Numbered from the stretch's first letter, positions 7,304-16,310 are shown. The stretch is 64,000 nt of DNA from Lachnospiraceae bacterium (GCA_024691305.1 JAILNS010000033.1:1-64000); one strand, 5' to 3'. The notes: generated by a model from the sequence alone, not told the origin. A program made the numbers and translations.

Positions 7304-9352
7304 GTGTCTATTAAACCTAAATTGACGTTGGAGCAATTTTATAATTCTTCTATTGCCCTTTACGGTCTTGGAAAAGAGACGGAAAGGGCAATTTCTGTGT
7401 TTTCAAGTGATTTTAATATAATTGGATTACTTGATGGATTTAGAAATAAAGGAGAGATATATGGGTATCCTATAATTTCTCTTGATGATGTCGTAAAACA
7501 AGACGTAAAACTCATAATAGTTGTTGCCCGTCCCGGATCATGTAGAGCAATAGTTGATAGGATTGGTTCTTTCTGTGAGGAAAAGCAAATCAGTTTGATA
7601 GACATAAGAGGAAGAGATTTGCTGAGCATACCTAATGTAAAATATGACTTCAGAGGGATAAATAGAAACTCCTTAGAGGAATTGAAAAGAAAGATACAGA
7701 AGGCAGATGTAATTAGTTTTGACCTTTTCGATACATTGATAATGAGGAAACTATGTTCATATACTGATTTATTTGAAATTATTGCGTTATCTATAGAGAA
7801 AGATATAATACCAAACGATGAGTTTTGCAGATTACGTTTGAAGACGGAAAAGGAATTATCATTGCATGGATCACCACGTTTAGTTGATATATATGAAAAA
7901 GTTATTAGTGAAGCAAATATATTGTCACTAGATCCAGATAGTATTGCCCTTAGAGAATGGACAATAGATAAGGGATTAATGATTCCAAGAAGAAGAATGG
8001 TGGAACTACTGTATGATGATGCGTTGAAAAATAAAAGTATCGTTGTCACAACTGATAGTTACTACAGTTATAAGCAGATAGAGGAATTATTGGACGCTAT
8101 GGACATTAATGTATTTGAAAGAATATATGTTTCCTCAGAATATAATATGTATAAGAGTCAGGGATTATATACTGAACTGACAAAAGACTATCCTAATAGT
8201 AAGATACTTCATATAGGTGATGATGATTATTCTGATATTAATTCAGCAAAGAAGTATGGAATTGATGCATTTAAAGTCTACAGTAGTATGGAATTAATAG
8301 ACGATTTAGGTGGAATGGGTATGAAGGAGGAGATACATTCTATTGCAGACAGAATAAAAATGGGGATGTTTGTATCCCGTATTTTTAATGATCCATTTAT
8401 TTATGATACAGATGATGGGAAAATATCAATTACGGATCCGGCAGATATAGGGTATTGTTTTTGTGCACCTGTTATTACTGATTATAGTATATGGTTCAGA
8501 GATAAAGTACGTACTCAGGGATATACGCAAATTTTGCTTGGTGCACGTGATGGATGGCTAATTAAGAAAATGATGGAGATATTGGATGGAGAACTTAGAA
8601 CGATTTATTTTTTGACATCAAGAACAGCTGCTGTGCGTGCCGGTATTAATGATGAGAAGGATATTGAATATGTGGAGAGTATGAAGTACTCTGGTACATA
8701 TTCAGAGCAGATTAAGGCACGTTTTGATATTGAAACTTATGATTCAGATGAAAAGGCATATATTTACCAGAGAATTATTGAGAGTGCAAAACAAAAACGC
8801 ATTAATTACCTCAGATATATTAAGGGGTTAAATATAGAGGATGATAGAATAGCTTTTTTCGATTTTGTTGCTAAGGGTACTACACAAATGTTTTTACAGA
8901 ATATATTTAAACAGAAAATAAAAGGATTTTATTTTCTTCAATTAGAATCCGATTCTATGAAGGATAAGAATTTAGACGTAGAAACATACTATTCTAATTC
9001 GGAAATAGAAAATAGCATAATATTTGAATTATATTATATTCTTGAAACTATTCTTACGTCTCCAGATCCTCAAATAGAAGAGTTTGATGTTAATGGTAAC
9101 CCTATCTTTTCAAAGGAAATGAGATCACGGCAGGAAATAGAATGTATGCTTAAAATACAGGATGGTATTATAGAATACATGAAGGATTATATTAACCTTA
9201 TAAAAAATGAAAAAGGTGTGATTAATAAAAGGTTAAACGAATGCTTTCTCAGTCTTATAACAAAGGTATATATAAGTGATGAAACTTTTATGAAACAAAA
9301 GGTTGAGGATCTTTTTTATGGACGTACGACGGAGATGTCTATTTTGCTTTGA
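7304..9352 (+). CDS. HAD-like hydrolase protein with N-terminal nucleotide-binding-like domain
   Basis: Residues 1 to about 110 look like a PglD-type head (ALYGLGKETERAISVF, LLDGFRNKGEIYGYPIISL). A HAD domain follows with motif I ISFDLFDTLIMRK at about 140, motif II IVVTTDSYYS near 250, a Lys in YKSQGLY and motif III ILHIGDDDYSDINSA near 310. The C-terminal half (about 370-682) is not recognised beyond its likeness to large HAD proteins of polysaccharide loci. The start is GTG 7304, with GGGGAG about 7 nt upstream. The coding sequence is clearly AT-richer than its neighbours, suggesting separate acquisition. It may be a phosphatase or carry a transferase activity in the C-terminal half; neither can be shown here. 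Confidence 0.8.
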   Translation: MSIKPKLTLEQFYNSSIALYGLGKETERAISVFSSDFNIIGLLDGFRNKGEIYGYPIISLDDVVKQDVKLIIVVARPGSCRAIVDRIGSFCEEKQISLIDIRGRDLLSIPNVKYDFRGINRNSLEELKRKIQKADVISFDLFDTLIMRKLCSYTDLFEIIALSIEKDIIPNDEFCRLRLKTEKELSLHGSPRLVDIYEKVISEANILSLDPDSIALREWTIDKGLMIPRRRMVELLYDDALKNKSIVVTTDSYYSYKQIEELLDAMDINVFERIYVSSEYNMYKSQGLYTELTKDYPNSKILHIGDDDYSDINSAKKYGIDAFKVYSSMELIDDLGGMGMKEEIHSIADRIKMGMFVSRIFNDPFIYDTDDGKISITDPADIGYCFCAPVITDYSIWFRDKVRTQGYTQILLGARDGWLIKKMMEILDGELRTIYFLTSRTAAVRAGINDEKDIEYVESMKYSGTYSEQIKARFDIETYDSDEKAYIYQRIIESAKQKRINYLRYIKGLNIEDDRIAFFDFVAKGTTQMFLQNIFKQKIKGFYFLQLESDSMKDKNLDVETYYSNSEIENSIIFELYYILETILTSPDPQIEEFDVNGNPIFSKEMRSRQEIECMLKIQDGIIEYMKDYINLIKNEKGVINKRLNECFLSLITKVYISDETFMKQKVEDLFYGRTTEMSILL

Positions 9353-9357
9353 ATATT

Positions 9358-9386
9358 TTGTATCTGATTTGATACTTTGATATAAT
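9358..9386 (+). promoter_or_regulatory. Sigma-70/A-type promoter for the CDP-polyol operon
   Basis: TTGTAT (9358-9363), a 17-bp spacer and TATAAT (9381-9386) with an extended -10 (TGA just before it). It begins 5 bp after the HAD gene and drives a likely transcript starting near 9393, ahead of an AGGAGG RBS at 9405-9410. Confidence 0.75.
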
Positions 9387-9416
9387 CCATATTAGTAATG
9401 ACTTAGGAGGTCGGAT

Positions 9417-10079
9417 ATGCAATTTGAACTTATGGCATCTATGATGTGCGCCGATTACGGTCATCTGGCAGATGAAGTAAAAGCATTGGAGGAAGGCGGG
9501 ATAGACTCATTCCATATAGATATTATGGATGGAAGATATGTTCATAATTTTGCGATGTCACTTAATGACCTAAGATTTATAAGGCAAGCTACCAAAAAAC
9601 CTTTGGACGTTCATCTTATGGTTGAACATCCGATCAACACTATTGAATTGTTTACTGAATCTTTGCATAAAGGCGATACGGTATATATACATCCCGAGGC
9701 AGAATACCATCCCTCAACTACACTTCAGAAGATAGCTGATGCAGGTATGATCCCCGGTATTGCGATCAATCCCGGAACCAGTATAGAGAATGTACGCATG
9801 ATGTTAAGGATAGTCAATAAGGTTCTGGTCATGAGTGTTAATCCCGGAAATGCAGCTCAGTTGTTTTTGCCTTATGTACGTGAGAAATATGACCAGCTAC
9901 TGGAACTAAAGGATGAGATGGGATTTGATATCTACTGGGATGGAGCCTGCGGGGCCGATAAGATACAGGAATATGCACCGCTTGGTGTCAAAGGATTCGT
10001 ACTTGGTACGACATTATTATTTGGCAAGAACAAGCCGTATGGCGAGACGCTTCACGATATAAGGAATATGAAATTCTGA
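9417..10079 (+). CDS. Ribulose-phosphate 3-epimerase family protein
   Basis: A TIM-barrel pentulose-phosphate epimerase by its motifs: SMMCADYGHL, the metal- and acid-bearing FHIDIMDGRYVHNF near residue 35, DVHLMVEHP near 62, and a late WDGA that keeps the second catalytic Asp. The phosphate-loop motif usually read as NPGFGGQ is NPGNAAQ here, so this is a diverged paralogue and not the usual housekeeping Rpe. At 220 aa its length is normal. It leads a tight three-gene set with a cytidylyltransferase (4 bp away) and a TarJ-like dehydrogenase. It could interconvert ribulose-5-P and xylulose-5-P, and so choose which polyol phosphate is made. That role is inferred. Confidence 0.88.
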   Translation: MQFELMASMMCADYGHLADEVKALEEGGIDSFHIDIMDGRYVHNFAMSLNDLRFIRQATKKPLDVHLMVEHPINTIELFTESLHKGDTVYIHPEAEYHPSTTLQKIADAGMIPGIAINPGTSIENVRMMLRIVNKVLVMSVNPGNAAQLFLPYVREKYDQLLELKDEMGFDIYWDGACGADKIQEYAPLGVKGFVLGTTLLFGKNKPYGETLHDIRNMKF

Positions 10080-10083
10080 AAAT

Positions 10084-10833
10084 ATGGATAAATACAGGAG
10101 ATGTCTGATACTTCTTTCAGGTGGTATGGGGACACGTATGTGCTCCGATATTCCAAAACAGTACATTGAAGTTAACGGACATATGATAATCGAATATACG
10201 CTTAAGGCCATGCTTAATTGGAAAACAATTGACAGTCTGGTTATAGTGGCTGCGGATGAGTGGCAGAAGAAGATAACAAAGATGCTTTCGGAAACGGCTT
10301 TTTTTGGTGCCGGCATTTCGAAAGTTTTCTTTTTGGGTTTTGCATCTCCCGGTGAGAACAGACAACTTTCTATAAAAAATGCGCTGGAACATATAGAAGA
10401 TAAGATGTCTGATGATGCCCGTATAATGATACATGATGCTGCAAGACCGCTTACTCCGGAGCCTCTTTTGGAACGGATGGAGAAGGCAGGATGTGAAACG
10501 GATGCTGACGGCGTTATGCCTTATCTGCCCATGAAAGATACCGTATATGAGAGCAGGGATGGCATTCACATATCACGGAATCTTAACAGGAATGAGATAT
10601 TTGCCGGACAGACACCGGAGTATTTTGATTATAATAAATACAAGGCGGCAGTGGATGCACTTAGTGAGTCCGGAATAATGTCCGTTCACGGTTCAACGGA
10701 GCCGGCTGTGGCAGCAGGCATGAATGTTGTGATGGTTCCCGGAGATGAGACTAATATCAAGATAACGACACCTAAAGATATGGATGATTTCATAAATATC
10801 ATCAAAAATGACCGGGGGGTATATACGGATTGA
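10084..10833 (+). CDS. IspD/TarI-type CDP-polyol cytidylyltransferase
   Basis: Transfers CMP from CTP to a polyol or erythritol phosphate. The nucleotide-binding loop LLSGGMGTRMCSDIPKQY is at residues about 7-24, HDAARPLTPE near 117 and GTEPA-like GSTEPAVAAG near 200, all typical of the IspD/TarI family. IspD (isoprenoid pathway) and TarI (CDP-ribitol) cannot be separated by these motifs, but coupling to a zinc dehydrogenase that starts inside its stop codon is the TarI-TarJ arrangement. A CDP-polyol product is therefore more likely than a role in isoprenoid synthesis. The start has no strong RBS and lies 4 bp after the epimerase, so translation is probably coupled. Confidence 0.85.
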   Translation: MDKYRRCLILLSGGMGTRMCSDIPKQYIEVNGHMIIEYTLKAMLNWKTIDSLVIVAADEWQKKITKMLSETAFFGAGISKVFFLGFASPGENRQLSIKNALEHIEDKMSDDARIMIHDAARPLTPEPLLERMEKAGCETDADGVMPYLPMKDTVYESRDGIHISRNLNRNEIFAGQTPEYFDYNKYKAAVDALSESGIMSVHGSTEPAVAAGMNVVMVPGDETNIKITTPKDMDDFINIIKNDRGVYTD

Positions 10834-11936
10834 AAGCCTGGGTACTTAAAGAGATAGGTGAAATCGAATATACGGATATCCCTAAACCCGAACCTGCGCC
10901 CGGAGAGGCTCTTATAAAGGTGTGCGCTGCCGGAATATGCGGTTCGGATGTCCCCAGAGTATATAAGACCGGAGCGCATAAGATGCCGCTTGTTATAGGA
11001 CATGAGTTTTCTGGTATCGTTGAAGCGGTCTGCTCCGGTGAAGAAAATAAGTATGGCACATGGACAGGTAAGAGGGTTGGAATATTTCCTCTTATTCCAT
11101 GCGGAGAGTGCGGACCGTGTAAGATGGGAAGATATGAGATGTGCCGGCATTATGATTATGTTGGATCCAGGCGGGACGGGGCGTTTGCCGAATATGTGAC
11201 GGTACCTGTCAAAAATCTTATTGAGCTACCGGAAAACGTGACTTATGAAGAAGCAGCCATGCTTGAGCCGATGGCTGTTGCGGTTCATGCGATCAGGCGA
11301 GGATCGGGACTGTTAAAATCCAAGGAAGATTCGACTGTCGGTGTATGCGGTCTTGGAACAATAGGAATGCTGGTTACAGAGTTTCTGGCCGAAGCGGGAT
11401 TTTGCAATATATACGTATTTGGACGTAAAGATTCCCAGAGACAGTTATTTGGCAGGATTATAAAAGACCATTTAGGTTTGAAAGAAGATGAACTGACCGG
11501 ATATGTGGATACACATTATTGCGATACCGGATATTGTGATCCTGCTGAGTTCATGAGAAATAAAAGTACTTCCGGAGATATCGGTCTGTTCTTTGAATGT
11601 GTCGGGACAAATGAAACCGTAGATTACGGCCTGCGTCTTGCAGCACCCGGAGCAGGAATTGTACTGGTCGGTAATCCGGCGTCTGATATTAAACTGGACA
11701 GAGATATATACTGGAAGATACTGCGTAATCAGCTTACGCTTACAGGTACATGGAATTCGTCTTTTTATTCCGAAGATGACGATTGGCATTATGTCCTTGA
11801 AAGGTTAAAAGCTCATAAGGTTTCACCCAAAAAGCTTATATCACACAGATTTGCGCCTGAGGAATTGGATAAAGGACTTATGATCATGAGAGATAAGTCG
11901 GAAGATTATTGTAAGGTCATGACAGTGATAGCTTAA
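10830..11936 (+). CDS. Zinc-dependent alcohol dehydrogenase, TarJ-like (ketopentose-phosphate reductase)
   Basis: A medium-chain dehydrogenase of 368 aa. The catalytic zinc ligands are in GICGSDVPRVY (Cys) and GHEFSG (His). The structural zinc site is CGECGPCKMGRYEMC with four cysteines. The NAD(P)-binding loop is VGVCGLGTIGML. In the TarIJ pair the dehydrogenase reduces ribulose-5-phosphate to ribitol-5-phosphate for the cytidylyltransferase. The start is TTG 10830, overlapping the upstream TGA by 3 bases, with GGGGGG 10 nt before it. It meets the minus-strand glycosyltransferase gene tail to tail with a 4-bp overlap. Because an epimerase is in the operon, the substrate could be xylulose-5-P, giving arabinitol or xylitol phosphate. 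Confidence 0.85.
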   Translation: MKAWVLKEIGEIEYTDIPKPEPAPGEALIKVCAAGICGSDVPRVYKTGAHKMPLVIGHEFSGIVEAVCSGEENKYGTWTGKRVGIFPLIPCGECGPCKMGRYEMCRHYDYVGSRRDGAFAEYVTVPVKNLIELPENVTYEEAAMLEPMAVAVHAIRRGSGLLKSKEDSTVGVCGLGTIGMLVTEFLAEAGFCNIYVFGRKDSQRQLFGRIIKDHLGLKEDELTGYVDTHYCDTGYCDPAEFMRNKSTSGDIGLFFECVGTNETVDYGLRLAAPGAGIVLVGNPASDIKLDRDIYWKILRNQLTLTGTWNSSFYSEDDDWHYVLERLKAHKVSPKKLISHRFAPEELDKGLMIMRDKSEDYCKVMTVIA

Positions 11937-13081
11937 CCGATCCCGGCAAATAATCTTGGAAGCAGTGTTTCGTATGCAAATTCTCTTTTGGCAGTTTCAT
12001 GACCGTTTGCTGCTATCGCGATCCTTTCGTCCTCATGGGAGAGATAGTAGTCTGCTTTATCTATCATATCTTCGGGACTATCAAACCATATGATATCCTT
12101 GCCGTATTCAAAATATTCGGACAGTTCTGCTTGATAATTGGTAAGTACAAATCCTCCTGCTCCCAGAATGTCTACGACTCGCAAGGGTATACCGGATAGG
12201 ATACTTCTTAAGGTAATATTTAAGTTTATTTTGGAGGATGCAAATACTATAGGCATTTGAGCCCGGTAATCTGCGTACCCTTTAAAAATTACTTTTATAT
12301 CCCGCGGGGGAGCAACAGGAGCATAGAGGTCAACATTGAAACGGTCTCCGAGGGCTTTTATAAGATCATGTCGTTCATTTACTGTTACTTTTTTGCGGAT
12401 CATGTTACGAAGGATCTCATTTCTTGCAGATCTGAAGCCTTCTCCAAGGTCAGCCTGTACATATTTGGCCATCTCTGAACATATATCATCCGTCATAAGC
12501 TGCGAGGGCAGATCGAGACCGTATAAGTTAGGCTGGGAAGCTATTATGGCATCCAGGAAACCACGCATATATTCAGGAAGGTATGTTATCTGATCATACA
12601 GGTTGTTTTCGTCATTATATAGACTTCCTACAAAAGTGATATCATGTCCGGGTGTATTAAGATGAGGCTTACATATTTTTTCGAGCCTGTTTATATTACA
12701 TGGCAGTGGCATATAATCTACGGTATTAAAACCTTCACTTCTGTATCTGTCGGCCAGTGCATAGTCAAATATATATACATGATTACACGGGTTGCTCAGC
12801 GTGTGAGAATAAAGCGTAAGATGCGGTGAATCATATACCCATGAGATGTAGGGAAGACTGTGTTCCTGTGCAATTGCAGATAGAAGAGGAAAATAGTCAA
12901 ATGAGAATATACAGTCATATCCTTCTTTTAACTTTTCGGCGGTCCGGGATATGAATCTGTCATCGGTTGTATAGTTATTCATTTTCTCCGACCATACAGT
13001 TACATTCCATCCGAGGGCACGTATGCATTCCATACAGTCTTCTTTTGAATTTTCACCCCAATAATAATATAAGATCTTCAT
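11933..13081 (-). CDS. CgeB-like glycosyltransferase
   Basis: A 382-aa GT-B-type protein related to CgeB / Glyco_trans_1_2 proteins. Visible marks are ILYYYWGENSKEDCMECIRA at the N-terminus, ISWVYDSPHLTLYSHTL, the strand DITFVGSLYNDENNLYD near residue 160, and the donor-binding C-terminal region LRVVDILGAGGFVLTNYQAE with EDMIDKADYYLSHEDER. Such proteins are common beside flagellin genes in Clostridia. It is transcribed towards the CDP-polyol operon and away from the second flagellin, so it has its own promoter in the 195-bp gap before 13277. The sugar it moves cannot be predicted. Confidence 0.82.
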   Translation of the reverse strand: MKILYYYWGENSKEDCMECIRALGWNVTVWSEKMNNYTTDDRFISRTAEKLKEGYDCIFSFDYFPLLSAIAQEHSLPYISWVYDSPHLTLYSHTLSNPCNHVYIFDYALADRYRSEGFNTVDYMPLPCNINRLEKICKPHLNTPGHDITFVGSLYNDENNLYDQITYLPEYMRGFLDAIIASQPNLYGLDLPSQLMTDDICSEMAKYVQADLGEGFRSARNEILRNMIRKKVTVNERHDLIKALGDRFNVDLYAPVAPPRDIKVIFKGYADYRAQMPIVFASSKINLNITLRSILSGIPLRVVDILGAGGFVLTNYQAELSEYFEYGKDIIWFDSPEDMIDKADYYLSHEDERIAIAANGHETAKREFAYETLLPRLFAGIG

Positions 13082-13204
13082 GGTTTGTCTATCACCGTAT
13101 AAAAATACAATTATTGTTCATAAATTATAATATATTCAAGGATAACATAAAAGGGTTTGAAGTTTGTCAAGCAAAATCACCAAGCAAAAACTGCAGGTTT
13201 GAGT

Positions 13205-13231
13205 TAAGAACCGGACACATATATCCGATAT
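13205..13231 (+). promoter_or_regulatory. Sigma-28 (FliA/SigD) type flagellin promoter
   Basis: TAAG (13205-13208), a 15-bp spacer and TCCGATAT (13224-13231) match the flagellar sigma consensus TAAA-N15-GCCGATAA closely. It lies about 45 bp upstream of the flagellin start, which also has a GGAGGAG RBS at 13264-13270. The regulation of this gene therefore looks intact although its reading frame is broken. Confidence 0.8.
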
Positions 13232-13276
13232 AAAAATTGGAGTATTGAGAATCATGAACTCACGGAGGAGTTAAGC

Positions 13277-14569
13277 ATGGTTATACAACATAACATGCTT
13301 GCATGGAATGCTAACAGGAATTTTAAACAAGTAAATTTAAACCTGGCAAAGAATGCAGAATAATTATCGTCAGGTTTTTTTATCAATCATGCGGCCGATG
13401 ATGCGGCCGGTCTTGCCATATCCGAGAAAATGCGCAGGCAGATCAGGGGACTTACCCAGGCTTCCGCTAATGCTCAGGATGGTATCTCCATGGTTCAGAT
13501 CGCAGAAGGAGCTTTGAACGAGGTTCATGAGATGCTCCATCGAATGAATGAACTTTGCGTAAAAGCTGCTAATGATACCATGACATATGAAGACCGTTCA
13601 TATATTCAGGATGAGATAGGTGCGCTTTCGGATGAACTTGACAGAGTCGGTGAGACAACTACATTTAACACGATAAAACTGTTTGACGGCCTTCCTCAGA
13701 CAAAGGCAACCGCCGTTGCAGGCAGTTTTACTGTTAATGGGGCATCTTCCGGAAGTGTCACGCAGGCGACTGACGAGGAAGATGCATATCTTACAATGAA
13801 TCCGTTACAAAACGGAGATGTGGTAGGGATTCCTGATACTGATACCGGAACTACCGTATATTATAAAGTCGCAACCGATGCGGATATATCAGCTTATCAG
13901 ACTGAATGGGCTGAATATTGGGAGAGGAAAGCCGAGTATGATGCAGATCCAACTGCAGAGGGTGCTACAGAACCCACCAGGCCTGTTGAGCGAGACGGAA
14001 GCAGCAGTGATACGGCTCAACTGACGAAAACCTCCGATGTTCTCAGAATGATAAGCAGGAATATCGCCCAAAATAATGCTAATGCAAATGCTGATCTATG
14101 CGAGTCTGCTTCATCAAGCTATAGTCTTGGAAATGACGGAAAATTCAATATTCACTTTTACGGTCCGCTTCCTGTCAATTTACAGGTAGGAGCGGAAAAA
14201 GATCAGTATATATCTTTTAAGATCCATTCAACTAACAGTGCCACATTGGGCGTTTATGACATAAATGTCAAAGACAGTGACGGCTCCGGTGCAGCAGAAG
14301 GGATCGAGAAGGTTAAAGATGCAATCTCAATCAATTCAAAGAGACGTGCCGAACTTGGAGCGGTTCAAAACCGTCTGGAACATACGATCAAGAATCTTGA
14401 TAATATTGTAGAGAATACCACTTATGCCGAATCACGTATAAGAGATACCGATATGGCAAAACAGATGGTTGAATACGCAAGAAATAATATCCTGGCCCAG
14501 GTTGGACAGTCCGTGATAGCCCAGGCTAATCAGACCAATCAGGGCGTGCTGTCACTTATAGGCAGATAG
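13277..14569 (+). pseudogene. Flagellin with in-frame TAA at codon 29
   Basis: From ATG 13277 the frame reads MVIQHNMLAWNANRNFKQVN and LNLAKNAE, then TAA (13361-13363), then LSSGFFINHAADDAAGLAIS in the same frame. Flagellins have a Lys at this point (AEKLSSG), so one A-to-T change would make the stop. The following FINH replaces the usual RINR, a second sign of relaxed selection. After the stop the frame stays open for about 400 codons: conserved helices, an insert near residues 140-290 rich in Asp, Thr and Ser, and an intact C-terminus (NRLEHTIKNLDNI, SRIRDTDMAKQMV, LSLIGR). Reinitiation at ATG 13430 would lack the D0 N-terminal helix needed for export and polymerisation. It could be a true pseudogene, a phase-off allele or a sequencing error. 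Confidence 0.85.
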
Positions 14570-15322
14570 CATTAATTTATACTTAAGCTCCGCCAGCACC
14601 CAGTCTTCTTCCGTATCTATATCCTGAACTTCGGTCTCTGAGATCACCATGGGAAGTATGGTTCCTGCGGTGATCTTTTTGGTTCTAAGGAAAGAGTCTG
14701 TCTTAAAAACATAAAACTGTCCCGCATCGTGATACCAGGGAGATAAGTCCTGGCTTCTTGCATCCATATATTCTGGCGCCCGGAAAGTAAGGATACCGTC
14801 TCTTATCTCATATGCGCGCTGCGGAGGATATGAGTAGCGGACTACCGGGATGACGGTATCGGCTTTTTCCGGTCCGGGACCGGCGCTTCCCGACGCGGTG
14901 GGGACGGTTTCGCCCTCATCTCCGGTGCCTTTGTAGACGGCATCTGTGAGCATACCCACGGCTTCTTTTAATCTGTCCGCTGTTATGAACGGAGCGGTTG
15001 GATATATGCATGCAGCTATATCGAAGTGTGTGCCTTTTGATTCATATGTTTTTAGAACTTCTTCTATGACATCGCTGGTCGTTGCATGGTCGTCGGAGGT
15101 TTTGGCGCTTCGCATGAAAGGAACCTCCGCGCCGTACTTTTTTGCAATATCGGCGATCTCATCATCGTCGGTCGAAACCATGACCGTATCAAATACGCCG
15201 GAGTTAAGCGCCGCCTCTATCGAGTATGCTATTATCGGCTTGCCGTTAAAGTCCTTGATGTTTTTGCGGGGAATACGTTTGCTGCCGCCCCGTGCGGTGA
15301 TCATTGCGAGTGTTTTAATCAT
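14552..15322 (-). CDS. pseF: Pseudaminic acid cytidylyltransferase (PseF-like)
   Basis: CMP-nonulosonate synthetase: it activates a nonulosonic acid with CTP. The CTP-binding N-terminus is MITARGGSKRIPRKNIKDFN, followed by VMVSTDDDEIADIAKKYGAE and YPTAPFI. The C-terminal part has PPQRAYEI and EYMDARSQDLSPWYHDAGQF, which fits PseF (pseudaminic acid) better than NeuA. Pseudaminic acid is a known flagellin O-glycan. The 256-aa length is slightly long, owing to an insert rich in Gly, Ala and Ser near residue 150. Its 3' end overlaps the end of the flagellin frame by 18 bases, tail to tail. No other pse gene is in the window, so the rest must be elsewhere. Confidence 0.85.
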   Translation of the reverse strand: MIKTLAMITARGGSKRIPRKNIKDFNGKPIIAYSIEAALNSGVFDTVMVSTDDDEIADIAKKYGAEVPFMRSAKTSDDHATTSDVIEEVLKTYESKGTHFDIAACIYPTAPFITADRLKEAVGMLTDAVYKGTGDEGETVPTASGSAGPGPEKADTVIPVVRYSYPPQRAYEIRDGILTFRAPEYMDARSQDLSPWYHDAGQFYVFKTDSFLRTKKITAGTILPMVISETEVQDIDTEEDWVLAELKYKLMLSAYK

Positions 15323-15350
15323 TGCGTTTACCTATGAAAAAGTATATAAT
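15322..15350 (+). promoter_or_regulatory. Promoter for dapF operon
   Basis: TTGCGT (15322-15327), 17 bp, TATAAT (15345-15350). It overlaps the start region of the divergent pseF gene and precedes dapF by about 48 bp. Confidence 0.6.
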
Positions 15351-15397
15351 CTATGAGTTAAAGTATAGCAAAATATAGGGAAAAAGAACATCAGATC

Positions 15398-16294
15398 ATG
15401 AAATTTACGAAGATGCACGGATGCGGCAATGATTACGTCTATGTGGACGGTGGCCGTGAACATATAGATATGTCCGATAAGCCTGAAGCAGTGCGCAGGC
15501 TTTCCGACAGACATACGGGAATCGGCGGAGACGGCGTTATATTCATAAATCCGTCAGACGTTTCCGATTTTGAAATGGAGATGTGGAATGCCGACGGCAC
15601 AAGATCCGAGATGTGCGGAAACGGCATCAGATGCGTCGCCAAGTATGTCTATGATTACAAACTTACCGATAAGACCAAACTTGATATAGTGTCTGCAGGA
15701 AGCATCAAGCACATTGAACTGTATCTTGGTGAAGATTCCAAGGTGGAGCGCGTTCGTGTGGATATGGGTGCTCCGATATTTGATCCCGCGCTGGTACCGA
15801 TAGAACCCAAAGACAGTGCTGTAAATGCTCTTAATACATATGAAACAGGGATGTGCGAAGCTTCCCTTTCGATCAGGGATCCCAAGTCCGGAGAAGAAAT
15901 CACAGTAAATCCTTTTGCTTGTGTTTCCATGGGAAATCCCCATGCGATCACGTTGGTTAACGATGTGCAGAGTGCAGATGTTCACGGAACAGGACCTGTG
16001 GTTGAGAATCATTCTTTTTTTCCGAAAAGGACCAATGTGGAATTCATACATGTGGTCGACCGCAGTCATATCGACATGAGAGTGTGGGAACGCGGAACCG
16101 GGGAGACCATGGCCTGCGGAACCGGAGCATGTGCGAGTGCCGTGGCATGCATGGTCAAGGGACTGTGCGACTCTAAGACAGATGTTAAGCTGCTTGGCGG
16201 AACACTTACGATAGAATGGGACGGGACCAAAGAAGGACATGTGTTCATGACGGGTCCTGCGACCGAGGTGTTTAGCGGAGAGGTTGATATATAA
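15398..16294 (+). CDS. dapF: Diaminopimelate epimerase
   Basis: Converts LL-diaminopimelate to meso-DAP for peptidoglycan and lysine. The N-terminus FTKMHGCGNDYVYVDG is diagnostic. The two catalytic cysteines are in SEMCGNGIRCVAKYV (about residue 73) and ETMACGTGACASAVA (about 235), and GGDGVIFI is the conserved loop between. The length of 298 aa is slightly above the usual 275. Transcribed in the same direction as dapL 400 bp downstream; together they give the aminotransferase route of DAP synthesis. The RBS is weak. A promoter lies in the gap shared with pseF. Confidence 0.97.
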   Translation: MKFTKMHGCGNDYVYVDGGREHIDMSDKPEAVRRLSDRHTGIGGDGVIFINPSDVSDFEMEMWNADGTRSEMCGNGIRCVAKYVYDYKLTDKTKLDIVSAGSIKHIELYLGEDSKVERVRVDMGAPIFDPALVPIEPKDSAVNALNTYETGMCEASLSIRDPKSGEEITVNPFACVSMGNPHAITLVNDVQSADVHGTGPVVENHSFFPKRTNVEFIHVVDRSHIDMRVWERGTGETMACGTGACASAVACMVKGLCDSKTDVKLLGGTLTIEWDGTKEGHVFMTGPATEVFSGEVDI

Positions 16295-16310
16295 ATAGCG
16301 GAGGCTGTTG

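Noticed and set aside
7360-8049. Minus-strand ORF of 229 codons opposite the HAD gene
   Set aside because: Ser/Ile-rich shadow of an AT-rich gene with clear HAD motifs on the plus strand.
13430-14569. Intact flagellin starting at ATG 13430
   Set aside because: This start has no RBS and would remove the N-terminal D0 helix. The in-frame sequence upstream clearly encodes flagellin from ATG 13277, interrupted by one TAA.
14552-15322. Call as NeuA (CMP-sialic acid synthetase)
   Set aside because: The ARSQDLxxxYHDAGQF pattern and flagellin context fit PseF better, although activity on other nonulosonates cannot be excluded.
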